Below, one piece after another: positions 17,498 through 26,295 of a DNA stretch of 64,000 bases. Numbering within the stretch: position 1 is the stretch's first letter; each line of letters starts with the position of its first letter. The position numbers and the translations under genes were made by a program. The notes below the pieces were generated by a model that did not search any database, was not told where the DNA came from, and saw nothing but the letters and a program-made list of their open reading frames with translations. Origin of the DNA: Lactiplantibacillus plantarum (GTDB lineage Bacteria; Bacillota; Bacilli; Lactobacillales; Lactobacillaceae); contig NZ_CP039121.1 of NCBI RefSeq assembly GCF_014131735.1, positions 3,162,001 through 3,226,000 on the forward strand. Direction: 5' to 3'.

Positions 17498-18514
17498 ATG
17501 TGCACTAGTCTAACTTATACAAATAGTCATGGAGGCCACTTCTTAGCTCGTACAATGGATTTTAACGTTGACTTTGAGACCCGTATTATGTTCATGCCTC
17601 GACATTACCGCGTGACGGGTGACCTTGGTGATTTCACCACGACTTATGGCTTTATTGGCGCGGGTCGCCAACTGAACCATGAAATTTTCACGGACGGCGT
17701 TAACGAATGTGGTGTCAGCATCGCAGCACTCTACTTTCCGAATCATGCAATTTACCAGCCTCACAGTAACCAAGACAAAATCGATCTCGCACCCCACGAT
17801 TTCGTCGCCTGGGTACTCGGAAAAATCACTAGTGTTGCTGACCTACGTGAGCGCGTCAAAGACGTTCAATTGATTAGTAGCACGGCAGAATTAATTAACG
17901 AAATTCCACCACTTCACTTTATCATTAGTGACCAAACCGGTGAAACCGCCGTCTTGGAACCAACTAGTGGCGAGCTTCGCCTGATTAATAACCCAGTCGG
18001 CGTCCTGACCAATTCACCGAACCTCAAATGGCAGCTACAAAACTTAAGTAAGTATGGCACCCTGACTAACACCGAGCGGCCACTAAATAAATTCATTAAC
18101 TACCAACCTGGTTCACAGGGACCTGGTACGGGCGCATTAGGTCTACCTGGTGACTATACTTCGATGTCTCGCTTTGCACGGACCGTCTTCTTGAAACACT
18201 ATGCGCTAGTGCCAGCGACAACAACAGATACAGTCAACTTACTTCAACACATCTTGAATGCTGTGACTATTCCCAAGGGCGCCAAAGTAGCCGCCAACGG
18301 CCAAGCAACCTATACTGAGTACCGTAGCTACATGGACTTGAATCATCAAACGTACGCACTAGATCTGTACGAAAATCCGGGAGTGATTCAGCAAGTTAAC
18401 TTAACGGATCATTTATTAGAAAAACAGACCGTTCCGTTAGAATACGTCCTTAGTCGCACCCCACACGTCCAGTTACTAACTCCCGATGTTGCCACCTTGC
18501 CAGCGGCCCATTAA
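17498..18514 (+). CDS. bsh2: Linear amide C-N hydrolase, choloylglycine/penicillin-V acylase family (Bsh2-like)
   Basis: The 338-residue Ntn-hydrolase starts MCTSLTY so that Cys2 becomes the N-terminal nucleophile after Met removal. The other active-site positions are present: Arg18 and Asp21 in LARTMDF, Asn82 in YFPNH, Asn172 in LTNSPN and Arg228 in RFARTVF. The family hydrolyses conjugated bile salts, N-acyl homoserine lactones or penicillin V. L. plantarum has one true bile salt hydrolase (bsh1) and three paralogues; position near pgmB and the origin suggests bsh2, which is recalled, not searched. The ribosome binding site is AAAGGAG. Confidence 0.85.
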   Translation: MCTSLTYTNSHGGHFLARTMDFNVDFETRIMFMPRHYRVTGDLGDFTTTYGFIGAGRQLNHEIFTDGVNECGVSIAALYFPNHAIYQPHSNQDKIDLAPHDFVAWVLGKITSVADLRERVKDVQLISSTAELINEIPPLHFIISDQTGETAVLEPTSGELRLINNPVGVLTNSPNLKWQLQNLSKYGTLTNTERPLNKFINYQPGSQGPGTGALGLPGDYTSMSRFARTVFLKHYALVPATTTDTVNLLQHILNAVTIPKGAKVAANGQATYTEYRSYMDLNHQTYALDLYENPGVIQQVNLTDHLLEKQTVPLEYVLSRTPHVQLLTPDVATLPAAH

Positions 18515-18539
18515 GACTTTCAGAAAAGCAGTAACTCAA

Positions 18540-18585
18540 AAAAGCTTGCATCACAAATCTAGTTGACTTTGTGAAGTAAGCTTTT
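18540..18585. terminator. Bidirectional terminator
   Basis: AAAAGCTTGCATCACAAA and TTTGTGAAGTAAGCTTTT pair with two mismatches between two convergent genes. Confidence 0.8.
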
Positions 18586-18599
18586 CGTATTATTTAAAC

Positions 18600-19271
18600 T
18601 TAGGCTAACGCGGCTTTTAGATTAGCTAAGGTTAATTCGCTCGTTGAAGTGAAGTTAACATCCGCACCCGTCAAAATGGCAGGATCACCAATCCCAATCG
18701 ACGTTTCACCAGCACCATTAATTGACTGAATACCGACCTTAGCATCTTCAACGCCCGCACATTCTTCAGGCTTCAAGCCAAGCACTTCCGCGCCACGTGC
18801 GAAGATCTCTGGATCTGGCTTACCGTGTTTCAAGGTTGCGGGATCCACCCGGGCTTCAAAGTAATGCGCCAAGCCTAACTGTTCCAGAACCAATGGTGAA
18901 TTCTTAGAAGCTGAGGCCAAGGATAAACGATACCCATGCTTGGCGAGATCGGCTAAGAAGTCTTCGATACCAGGTAAAATTGCAGTTTTATCCATTCCCT
19001 TCAACAGGTTCAGATAATTAGTATTTTTCTTGGCTGCGTAAGCCACTTTTTCAGCTTCCGTATAGTCGTTTTCCTTACCACCCGTTTTTAAGATTAAGTT
19101 CAACGAGTCCATTCGACTAACACCCTTTAAATTATCGGCAAGTTCTTCACTCCAGGCAACGCCCAACTCGTCAGCTAATTGATGCCAAGCTTGTGAGTGA
19201 TAAACGGACGTATCCGCAATCACGCCATCTAAATCAAATACAAACCCTTTAATATCTGCAAATTTACTCAT
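18600..19271 (-). CDS. pgmB: Beta-phosphoglucomutase (copy 1)
   Basis: The 223-residue HAD-superfamily protein has the DxD nucleophile pair D13/D15 in FVFDLDGVIADT, the cap domain with the conserved GVSRMDSLNLIL segment, the Ser/Lys motif LSLASASKNS and GVEDAKVGIQSI. It converts beta-glucose 1-phosphate to glucose 6-phosphate. GAGGAGG stands eight bases before ATG 19271; the frame extends 27 codons upstream without support. It is close to the second copy at 49597 and has a LacI-type operator and a cre-like site in its promoter, so it is probably induced by a maltose-like or trehalose-like sugar and repressed by glucose. Confidence 0.92.
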   Translation of the reverse strand: MSKFADIKGFVFDLDGVIADTSVYHSQAWHQLADELGVAWSEELADNLKGVSRMDSLNLILKTGGKENDYTEAEKVAYAAKKNTNYLNLLKGMDKTAILPGIEDFLADLAKHGYRLSLASASKNSPLVLEQLGLAHYFEARVDPATLKHGKPDPEIFARGAEVLGLKPEECAGVEDAKVGIQSINGAGETSIGIGDPAILTGADVNFTSTSELTLANLKAALA

Positions 19272-19404
19272 TAATGGTTCCTCCTCGTTAATTACCAGCA
19301 CAATTGATTGCTGGGTACCGGACAACTGCGCAATCATCAATAGATGCGCCAAGAGTGACGGCTACCCGTCTTGTTTTGAAGCACACCGTTAATGTTCACT
19401 TAAC

Positions 19405-19443
19405 ATTATAAAACGCTTTCAGTTTCAATGCAACCGGTTGCAT
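19405..19443 (-). promoter_or_regulatory. pgmB promoter with LacI-family operator and cre-like site
   Basis: On the minus strand TTGCAT (19433-19428), a 17-base spacer and TATAAT (19410-19405) form a near-consensus promoter. ATGCAACCGGTTGCAT (19428-19443) is a perfect palindrome of LacI/GalR type over the -35 box. TGAAAGCGTTTTAT (19421-19408) fits the CcpA cre consensus at 12 of 14 positions and lies in the spacer. Confidence 0.8.
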
Positions 19444-19600
19444 AACAATTTTAATGACGACTGTTGCTAATCACATGCCTGCCCGCCGATCAAATCGCAA
19501 TGGCGGCCCCATTATTGCCGTCCATCCTGAATTTACGGATTTACTAATAATGACTGATCCAACCATTTTTCCACAAACGGTTGCACGCTTTTATGCCCAC

Positions 19601-21136
19601 TTAATCTTGGGTCGGAATTGGAATATCCGGTCGATACTGGTACTGATGCTGGGTTAAAAATTGCCGTAATTTAAAACTAGCAGCCAATTTAAAGCACGTT
19701 TCCGCATCCCGTAAATCGCATCCGGTCAGTGTTGTGATATGGTGCAGTCGATTACGCAGTGTATTTGGATGAACGTATAATTGCTTAGCCGTGCGGGTCA
19801 AATTACAAGTCGCCCGTAAGTAGACATCTAATGTTGGTACCAGTTCTGTATGGTTTTGCTGATCATAGGCTAACAACAAACGTAGGGCTGGATTAATAAA
19901 GAACGGTAAGATCTCAAGATGATTAACTCGTGCCAACGCAAGATTATAGAATTGGTCTTCACAAAAAATCACCCGACCACGGCCAGTCTTCAGTTGCGCC
20001 GTTCGTTCACAAACTGTATACGCGGCAAAGGTATCTTCCGGATTAACGTAGTGCTGAGACACGATCAAGCGGCAATCCGCTTGCTTCGTAATTTGCTGCA
20101 ACGTTAGTTTAAATTGATTCTGATTATATGCGACCAGACTAATTGGGATCAGTGCCACACATTGTTGCTGATAAGTCGAAACCAACACTTGTTTGAATCG
20201 TGGCATCATCAAGTACTGTAGTCGCTGCTGTAAAATCATCGGTGCTTGATCAGCTAGTGGTTCGCAGCGGATTAACACCATGGCTGTCGGTAATTGCACG
20301 TGTTGTTCAGCAAACTGATCAGCAAACGTTCCCCCTTGATGTTCCGTCAATAATAAGTTTAATAACCGGTCCCGTTGCGATTCAGCTGTTGGCATAATCT
20401 GATTTTTAACTAACGAGCCAGCGATAACCTGACCAATCGAATTGATCAGTAGTGCTTGTCGATCATTCAGTGGTTTATTGAGTGCTGGCATCACCAAATA
20501 ACCGATCGGCTCGGTGCCATTTGCTAACGGCGTAATTAGCATGGGCCCCGCCGACAACTGATCTTCCGCCACATAGACTTGCGTTAAAAAATCCGGCGTA
20601 TCCGGTGCAAATCCGTGGTCTAACAGCCAGCGTCCGACTCGATTCGTCTCAACTGCAGCGTGAATACTAGTCCCATTGAGTTGCGTCGTATGCGACCGTG
20701 TCAGAATCTCCCCGTTCAGATCAATAATCGCCAGCGGATTCTCTAATAAGTGTACTGCTTGGGCCAGTGTGGTATCAAAATCCGCCGTGATTGCTTGGAT
20801 AGCGAGCTGATTGATGGCTGCTTGAATTTGAACATCGTGGTGTAAGCACTGACCAAGCGTCATTAATAATTTCAATAACTGATTTTGTGCCGCAATGATC
20901 GTAGTCAGACCGGTTCCCAGATTTACTAGTCCGACCGACTGACGATGGCCGTGCCAACTATAAGCAAGTTGAACTAGCTGACCCGAGTCGGGGGACAAAT
21001 ATAACCGGTGGCTTGCTAACACTTCCGTCGGATCAACAAATTGGACGTGAGTAACTTCGGGATTATGTGTAAATGTTGGATCGACAGTCACCTCAAACGT
21101 TGTGGCTAACTGCCGCAATAACGGCTTTAATTGCAT
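19601..21136 (-). CDS. PucR/CdaR-type helix-turn-helix regulator
   Basis: About 511 residues. The C-terminal 60 residues (VYLRATCNLTRTAKQLYVHP, then NTLRNRLHHITTLTGCDLRD) are the PucR/HTH_30 DNA-binding domain; the long N-terminal part is a sensory region with a PucR-like layout, and QAVHLLENPLAIIDLNGEIL reads like a sensor-domain start. The family activates purine, sugar-diacid or similar catabolic genes. AAGGAGG lies ten bases before ATG 21136; TTG 21142 is the alternative. Its target is not obvious; it could act on the SDR operon upstream or on pgmB downstream. Confidence 0.78.
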   Translation of the reverse strand: MQLKPLLRQLATTFEVTVDPTFTHNPEVTHVQFVDPTEVLASHRLYLSPDSGQLVQLAYSWHGHRQSVGLVNLGTGLTTIIAAQNQLLKLLMTLGQCLHHDVQIQAAINQLAIQAITADFDTTLAQAVHLLENPLAIIDLNGEILTRSHTTQLNGTSIHAAVETNRVGRWLLDHGFAPDTPDFLTQVYVAEDQLSAGPMLITPLANGTEPIGYLVMPALNKPLNDRQALLINSIGQVIAGSLVKNQIMPTAESQRDRLLNLLLTEHQGGTFADQFAEQHVQLPTAMVLIRCEPLADQAPMILQQRLQYLMMPRFKQVLVSTYQQQCVALIPISLVAYNQNQFKLTLQQITKQADCRLIVSQHYVNPEDTFAAYTVCERTAQLKTGRGRVIFCEDQFYNLALARVNHLEILPFFINPALRLLLAYDQQNHTELVPTLDVYLRATCNLTRTAKQLYVHPNTLRNRLHHITTLTGCDLRDAETCFKLAASFKLRQFLTQHQYQYRPDIPIPTQD

Positions 21137-21183
21137 ACTCAAGTAACCTCCTTATTCACGCTTGTCGCCTTCATCATAAATAA

Positions 21184-21197
21184 TGTAAGCGCTTTTG
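21184..21197 (+). promoter_or_regulatory. Possible cre site upstream of the PucR-type gene
   Basis: TGTAAGCGCTTTTG matches the CcpA consensus at 12 of 14 positions, about 45 bases upstream of the regulator start. Weak without experimental support. Confidence 0.35.
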
Positions 21198-21269
21198 TAA
21201 AGAGGCCTACTGACAACCCACCACCCCACTCGAAAGGCCCTCAGCTTTCTTAGGCCCGTATTCGGACAA

Positions 21270-21294
21270 AAAAGAGCGGGAATCCCGCTCTTTT
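21270..21294 (-). terminator. Terminator of the SDR operon
   Basis: AAAAGAGCGGGA and TCCCGCTCTTTT form a perfect 12-base-pair stem just past the nitroreductase stop. Confidence 0.88.
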
Positions 21295-21304
21295 CATAAA
21301 CCTA

Positions 21305-21958
21305 TTAGGCTAAGAAATCAGTCTGTGTTTTGGCATCGTACCGAGTCGTATGGAGCGGTTCTTGCGCTGCTTTCCCGATTGCGATCCCCATTACTGGCAC
21401 GTATCGTTTAGGATCAAGACCCAGCGTCGGAATCATCTTTTCAAAGTCAATTCCGGAGAACGCATTGGCATCATACCCATGAGCCCGTGCCACTAGCAGC
21501 AACTGCATCCCGACAACGGAACAATCAATCGTCGCATCGAATTTCAAGAAATCTGGTGTGGCATTTTCATATAATGGTAAGAAGGTTCCCAGAATCTGAT
21601 CCAAGCGTTCCTTCGTAATATTCCCATCCTCATAAACTTTGTTCCAGACATCGCGATAAACATAATGCGACTGGGTGTCACCGGCAATAAAGACGATGGC
21701 CGATGCACTGTCGACCTGTGGGTAGTTGAATTTCATCACGGCTTGTTTGAACTTAGCCTTTGCCTCGGGGGTATCCACGACGACAAAGTGCCATGACTGT
21801 AAATTACATGCCGATGGCGCGGTGGCTGCTTCCGCAATCATCTTTTGTAACTCATCACGTCCAATTTTAACGTTCGGGTCAAACTGCCGAACTGAATGGC
21901 GGTTAAACATCACGTCTGCTAAATCATTGTTCACCAAATTTTTCACTGCTTCTGACAT
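21305..21958 (-). CDS. Nitroreductase family protein
   Basis: The 217-residue protein has the nitroreductase signature: NRHSVRQFDPNVKI near residue 19 for FMN phosphate contact, then ATAPSACNLQSWHFVVV. It should be an FMN-dependent NAD(P)H oxidoreductase acting on quinones, nitro compounds or enones. It is the third gene of an operon with an SDR and an acetoacetate decarboxylase-like protein, which suggests a shared substrate rather than general stress. The start has a CGAGGAAT ribosome binding site. Confidence 0.87.
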   Translation of the reverse strand: MSEAVKNLVNNDLADVMFNRHSVRQFDPNVKIGRDELQKMIAEAATAPSACNLQSWHFVVVDTPEAKAKFKQAVMKFNYPQVDSASAIVFIAGDTQSHYVYRDVWNKVYEDGNITKERLDQILGTFLPLYENATPDFLKFDATIDCSVVGMQLLLVARAHGYDANAFSGIDFEKMIPTLGLDPKRYVPVMGIAIGKAAQEPLHTTRYDAKTQTDFLA

Positions 21959-21985
21959 CAGCTATTCCTCGCTTTCGTAATCGGC

Positions 21986-22831
21986 CTAAATAATGTAAGT
22001 CGCTGCCTTGGGATTGAAGAAACTCCGGTCATACCGACCCGTTAAGAGCTTTGGCATTGTTGTCGCAGCATCAACTTCGTCCAACTTCAGTGTGTTGAAC
22101 ATAACTGACGTGTCGAAGTGGAACCAAGCGGCACCGAGTGGCTTCAAGACCTTCAATTCGCCAAATGGATCATCATCGGTTGACTCCAACTGAATACTTA
22201 GGTTCCCAGGTTCAACTTGATCAGCTAAGGACCGTAATTGAGTCGCAACTAATTGGACATTACTGAAATGGTTCGTCCCATCTTCATGTTGATCAATGTC
22301 ATATTTATAGAAGAAACTATTCATTTCGGCTTCCTTACCTAACGCGAGCTGCCCCGCAAATTGTTTCATAATTGACGGATCATTCAGTTCACCGGCCGTC
22401 CACGAAACGTTCAGTAATGTCTTGCCATGGCGTTCGACCGTGGCTGTCGCACTGTTGTCATTCCGGCGCAATTCGATGTCATCCGCTAATTTCTTAGGAA
22501 TCCCAGCACCTTCCCGACCTGCAATCACACCACTCTCCGCCCCGGGACCGTGGAGTAAGAGGTTAATCGGGTAAGCGCCCATCATTTTATCCTTGTAGCT
22601 AACTAACGCAAATAGGCTTTCTTCAAGGTATGGGGCACTAAAAGTCGGTTTTCCCATATGAACGACATAACCGCAAACCACCGGTGCCATTAATTTTAAT
22701 GGTGCTGGAATTAAAGCCTTAAGCACCGCTTCGTCAGTGGCATAAGCAAACCCAATACCTTCCTGGTCATTCATGCTTGGTGCTGTCAAAAAGTTCTTAA
22801 CATCCTGATCACTTGCAATAAAACTTGCCAT
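21986..22831 (-). CDS. Acetoacetate decarboxylase family protein
   Basis: The 281-residue protein belongs to the ADC superfamily. The Schiff-base lysine region GREGAGIPKKLADDIELR (Lys113 or Lys114) corresponds to the GREVFGFPKK motif, and LRSLADQVEPGNLSIQLES lies near the end of the fold. Family members are decarboxylases, but many ADC-like proteins are aldolase-dehydratases, so the reaction is open. AAAGGAG precedes ATG 22831. It is the middle gene of the SDR-ADC-nitroreductase operon. Confidence 0.82.
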   Translation of the reverse strand: MASFIASDQDVKNFLTAPSMNDQEGIGFAYATDEAVLKALIPAPLKLMAPVVCGYVVHMGKPTFSAPYLEESLFALVSYKDKMMGAYPINLLLHGPGAESGVIAGREGAGIPKKLADDIELRRNDNSATATVERHGKTLLNVSWTAGELNDPSIMKQFAGQLALGKEAEMNSFFYKYDIDQHEDGTNHFSNVQLVATQLRSLADQVEPGNLSIQLESTDDDPFGELKVLKPLGAAWFHFDTSVMFNTLKLDEVDAATTMPKLLTGRYDRSFFNPKAATYII

Positions 22832-22862
22832 GGTAAAACACTCCTTTGTTTGCGTGATTAGC

Positions 22863-23723
22863 TTACATGATACCGTCCATGATGTGCACGTCTGGTGCGC
22901 CATCCGTCACGATCCGTTTAACTCGGTCTTCAATCAGTGGATTATATTCTGGATGGGTCAAAATGTAGAAACGGTTATCCTCTAAGGCTTTAAAGACGGT
23001 ATCGGCAATCGTATCAATTGGTTTCCCGTTGGTAATGACATACTTCGCAAATTGTTGTCCCTTTAAGTACGCTTCACTTTGATAATACGGGTCCGTTGGG
23101 TCGCTGTATTGCGCTGGCCGGTGATTTTCAGTGTGATAGAGATCCGTCTGAACAAAGCCAGGGCACATCACGTGCATGTCGATATCAATATTAGCCCGTT
23201 GTAAGTCATAGGCGGTCGCTTCAGTCATCCCAACAGAAGCGAACTTGCTAGCATGATAAGAAGGCATTCCGGGCGTATCAACTAAGCCGGCAATCGAAGC
23301 CACGTTAAGAATATCCGCATGGGTCTTCTGTTGAATCATAATTGGGATAACGCGCTTCATCGCATAAACTTGACTCATTAAGTTGATATGCATGATCCAT
23401 TCCCAATCACGAGTCGGCAATTCCCAAATTCGGCCAGGTAGCGCGATCCCGGCATTATTAATCAGTAGGTCGATCCGCCCAAACTTTTCCATGGCCTGCT
23501 CAACCGCATCGTCGACACTAGCTTCCTTTGTAACGTCAGCGGTAACCATCAACACCTCGGCACCCTTGTCGAGAATATGTTGGTACGTTTTCTTCAAAGC
23601 TGGTTCGTCGATATCAACAATCGTGAGCTTCATACCCCGATCCGCGGCGCCTTCAGCAATAACTTGACCAAATCCGTGGGCCGCACCCGTGATAAACATA
23701 ACTTTATCTTTAAAATCTTTCAT
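22863..23723 (-). CDS. Short-chain dehydrogenase/reductase
   Basis: The 286-residue classical SDR shows the cofactor motif TGAAHGFG (12-19), Asp37 preferring NAD(H), NNAG (89-92), and the catalytic Ser143-Tyr156-x3-Lys160 in VASIAG and YHASK. It oxidises or reduces an unknown hydroxy/keto substrate. GAGGAGGACG is the ribosome binding site. It leads a three-gene operon whose enzyme types (dehydrogenase, ADC-like, flavin reductase) could form a short catabolic or detoxifying pathway. Confidence 0.87.
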   Translation of the reverse strand: MKDFKDKVMFITGAAHGFGQVIAEGAADRGMKLTIVDIDEPALKKTYQHILDKGAEVLMVTADVTKEASVDDAVEQAMEKFGRIDLLINNAGIALPGRIWELPTRDWEWIMHINLMSQVYAMKRVIPIMIQQKTHADILNVASIAGLVDTPGMPSYHASKFASVGMTEATAYDLQRANIDIDMHVMCPGFVQTDLYHTENHRPAQYSDPTDPYYQSEAYLKGQQFAKYVITNGKPIDTIADTVFKALEDNRFYILTHPEYNPLIEDRVKRIVTDGAPDVHIMDGIM

Positions 23724-24042
23724 GATGTTTTGCGTCCTCCTCGATGAAATTGTGATTTTATTAACTTATCAGTAAACATTAACCTGATGACCGGTCATTT
23801 ATCTTGACTACGCTTTCATATTAACCCACTAAATTTGTTTGAGTAATGGATAAAAGTACTAGTCTTACGACGATTAAACTGTAGCTTTTATACATGTGTG
23901 TTGGTTCACAATTATAACTAACTAAAGTGTGGTTCCAACTTTAATTAGCTAATAAAAACGCATGCCAGCCCTTCTTAGCTTACATGCGCATCATTATAAT
24001 TGGATTTATTTTCTTAATACTGCAACCGTTCATTGTGCACGG
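23724..24042. other. Gene-free stretch with operon promoter region and one terminator
   Basis: The part near 23724-23940 should hold the SDR operon promoter, but I cannot point to clear boxes. A terminator-like hairpin lies at 23959-23988. Confidence 0.5.
23953..23990 (-). terminator. Terminator of the ArsC-like gene
   Basis: CGCATG (23959-23964) and CATGCG (23983-23988) flank a loop, with an A-run on the plus strand that becomes Ts in the minus-strand transcript. Confidence 0.6.
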
Positions 24043-24468
24043 CTACGTTGCCGAAACATTCAAGGTCCGTGCCAGATCAATCACTCGTGCTTTGATCTGA
24101 TCTCGGACCTGTCGAAATACTAGCAATTGGTCACTAACACTGCCAGTCGTGCGAGCCGGATCAGGCAATGGCCAGTGTAGCCTGGTCACCGTTGCCGGAG
24201 TGACGGGGCAGCGATCCCGTGCATCACCACACAACGTCACCACGACTGCACACTGATTAAGATAGGTCAGGTCGATTAATTTAGAAACCTGGTCACTGAT
24301 ATCAATACCCACCTCGCTCATTACTTGAACAGCTAGTGGGTTCAGGCCATGTGTCTCCACCCCAGCACTAGCAACTTGCCAGTTTGGTCCCAATAATTGC
24401 TGTGCAAAGCCTTCTGCCATCTGACTGCGACAGGCATTGCCCGTACATAAAAAATATATTTTTGGCAT
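24043..24468 (-). CDS. arsC: Thioredoxin-coupled arsenate reductase / low-Mr phosphatase-like
   Basis: The 141-residue protein has the P-loop CTGNACRS (Cys8, Arg14) and the redox pair Cys80 and Cys87 in [13 protein letters not shown], the three cysteines used by ArsC of the Bacillus/Staphylococcus type. It should reduce arsenate with thioredoxin. No arsB/arsR partner is adjacent, so it stands alone with its own terminator. Confidence 0.85.
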   Translation of the reverse strand: MPKIYFLCTGNACRSQMAEGFAQQLLGPNWQVASAGVETHGLNPLAVQVMSEVGIDISDQVSKLIDLTYLNQCAVVVTLCGDARDRCPVTPATVTRLHWPLPDPARTTGSVSDQLLVFRQVRDQIKARVIDLARTLNVSAT

Positions 24469-24600
24469 TTCGCCGTCCTCCTAAATTACTGACGATAACG
24501 ACACTAATCGCGTATCATCACCAATATTATGCCCGCAAGAATCCCGCTTGCTCCGCTAATAACCATTAAGATACAACATCGTCATGCGCGTAACCGCGAT

Positions 24601-24627
24601 AGATTGCTGTGACTATTCCAGCAATCG
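24601..24627. other. Short hairpin in a gene-free stretch
   Basis: GATTGCTG and CAGCAATC form an eight-base-pair stem about 60 bases upstream of the flavodoxin promoter. It may end readthrough or be coincidental. Confidence 0.35.
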
Positions 24628-24669
24628 AATAAGCTAGCCTTAACCCTCAAGAATGCGCTCACTATATTT

Positions 24670-24698
24670 TTGTAATCGATTTCAAAACGATTTATACT
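24670..24698 (+). promoter_or_regulatory. Flavodoxin promoter
   Basis: TTGTAA, a 17-base spacer and TATACT; an AATCG/CGATT dyad lies within the spacer. Confidence 0.65.
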
Positions 24699-24803
24699 AG
24701 AATTGATATTACAATATTATTCTAAACTTATAACCAGTCCCCCTGAGCAGTTACTCATCGCGAGAACGGTCTTATTTCAACTAATTTATCGGAGGTCTTT
24801 TCC

Positions 24804-25229
24804 ATGACAGTAGCAATTCGTTATCAAACTCGCAATGGCAATACACAAGCATTTGCCGAACAAATCGCTAGCGTGGCAGGTGTTCCAGCACAATCCATCG
24901 ATACACCTGTCGAACAAGCTGACACACTCTTTTTTGGCGGCGGTACTTATTTTATGAAACCCGACAAAACCGCATCTGCTTTTATGAAGAACCTTGATCC
25001 GACTAAGATCAAACAAATCGCCCTATTCACAACTTCTGGCGGACCAGAAATGGTTTCAGACAAAGCCCTGACAAAGATTGCCACCGAAAAGGGCATTCCC
25101 GTCATCGGCCACTTCCACCAAGTCATGGGTGGCAAAGGAATGAAAATCATCGGCAGTACTGGCGGCAAGCTCAAAGATGAGCAGATTGAACTCGTTAAGG
25201 AATTCGCTCAAAAAATGTTAGCTCAATAA
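24804..25229 (+). CDS. Flavodoxin
   Basis: The 141-residue single-domain protein has the flavodoxin fold: TRNGNTQAFAEQIA as FMN phosphate loop and TLFFGGGTYFMKPD and LFTTSGGPEM as the flavin-contact loops. It carries electrons for reductases or radical enzymes. The ribosome binding site is TCGGAGG and a strong terminator follows, so the gene is monocistronic. Confidence 0.85.
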   Translation: MTVAIRYQTRNGNTQAFAEQIASVAGVPAQSIDTPVEQADTLFFGGGTYFMKPDKTASAFMKNLDPTKIKQIALFTTSGGPEMVSDKALTKIATEKGIPVIGHFHQVMGGKGMKIIGSTGGKLKDEQIELVKEFAQKMLAQ

Positions 25230-25239
25230 TGATTTGACG

Positions 25240-25280
25240 GCGCTCGCGTTGACTGAAAAAGTCAATGCGAGCGCTATTTT
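25240..25280 (+). terminator. Rho-independent terminator
   Basis: GCGCTCGCGTTGACT and AGTCAATGCGAGCGC pair with one mismatch and are followed by TATTTTT. Confidence 0.85.
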
Positions 25281-25298
25281 TGGATTAGTGCTGAAGAC

Positions 25299-26186
25299 CT
25301 AATTAGCCCGTCTAATTTGACGTAGGACGTCAATGCACCGCTGCTGATTAGCGTTAGGCAAAAAGGACTTCCGCACCGCCAGTTGCATGTAACAGTGTAA
25401 TTGCTCTTGGGCAGCTAGTGGAATCCCTACAACCTGATCACTTAGCACTACGGAATCTGCAATGACCACCCCAACACCAACGTTTTGAGCAACTAGACCT
25501 TCGACTAACGCGTTGGTAGCTGCCTCGTAGACGATTTTAGGCTGTATGTGGCCGCGCTGACAATATTGTTCTAATGCTAACCGTGGTAATGCGTGTTTAG
25601 GACGAGCGATGATAGGCACTCCTTGTAAGTCAGTTGCTCGAATCGTTTTTAAGTGACTTAATGGACTATTGACATTGGCCAAGACCTGCATCTGATGTTC
25701 CTCTAAGATGCTCACCCGTAAATCCGTGGCACGTTCTGGGACCAAAGTTGAAAAAACCGCTGCGTCTAACTTGCCTTGCCGCAAGTCAACTAACAATTGT
25801 TCTGAATCAGCAACGGTCGTTGTGACCTGGTCTAATAAATCAACTGAGATAAATTTTTTTATCACCCGGGGAAGCCAAATACCACCCGCAACATTGGAAA
25901 ATCCGAGCCGAACTTGCTGCTCATTAGCGTGATGAACTTCCAGTGCCATCTGCGCAACGTCTTTTAAGAGTTGCTTAGACTTAATATACAAGGTCCGCCC
26001 CGCTGCCGTCGTTACTAGTTGGGCCCGATGGTTGGCCTGCGTTAGTAATACTGCTTGGTATTCTTCTTCCAATCGTCGTAAAGCTGCAGAAATAGCCGGT
26101 TGTGTGACGTGAAACTTGGTCGCCGTGGCCGTGTAATTTCCCGTTTCAACTAATGAACAGAAGTACTTTAAATCGCGTTCATTCAC
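25299..26186 (-). CDS. LysR family transcriptional regulator
   Basis: The 295-residue protein has an N-terminal HTH (ETGNYTATATKFHVTQPAIS and AALRRLEEEYQAVLL) and a C-terminal periplasmic-binding-like effector domain. GTG 26186 is chosen because GGGGG lies seven bases upstream. It sits downstream of the anion transporter on the same strand and close to the flavoprotein reductase, so it is the likely regulator of both divergent units. Confidence 0.85.
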   Translation of the reverse strand: MNERDLKYFCSLVETGNYTATATKFHVTQPAISAALRRLEEEYQAVLLTQANHRAQLVTTAAGRTLYIKSKQLLKDVAQMALEVHHANEQQVRLGFSNVAGGIWLPRVIKKFISVDLLDQVTTTVADSEQLLVDLRQGKLDAAVFSTLVPERATDLRVSILEEHQMQVLANVNSPLSHLKTIRATDLQGVPIIARPKHALPRLALEQYCQRGHIQPKIVYEAATNALVEGLVAQNVGVGVVIADSVVLSDQVVGIPLAAQEQLHCYMQLAVRKSFLPNANQQRCIDVLRQIRRAN

Positions 26187-26295
26187 GTCAACGCCCCCAT
26201 TCAATCTATTTAATACCTAATTTTAACACGAAAGATGCGGCAAATCGTGGTCAGGATCAATCACGACTTACCGCATCTATATTGCTCAGTTAGTC

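Noticed and set aside
19454-19657. 67-codon plus-strand frame between pgmB and the PucR-type gene
   Set aside because: It has no ribosome binding site, overlaps the end of the regulator gene and shows no recognisable domain.
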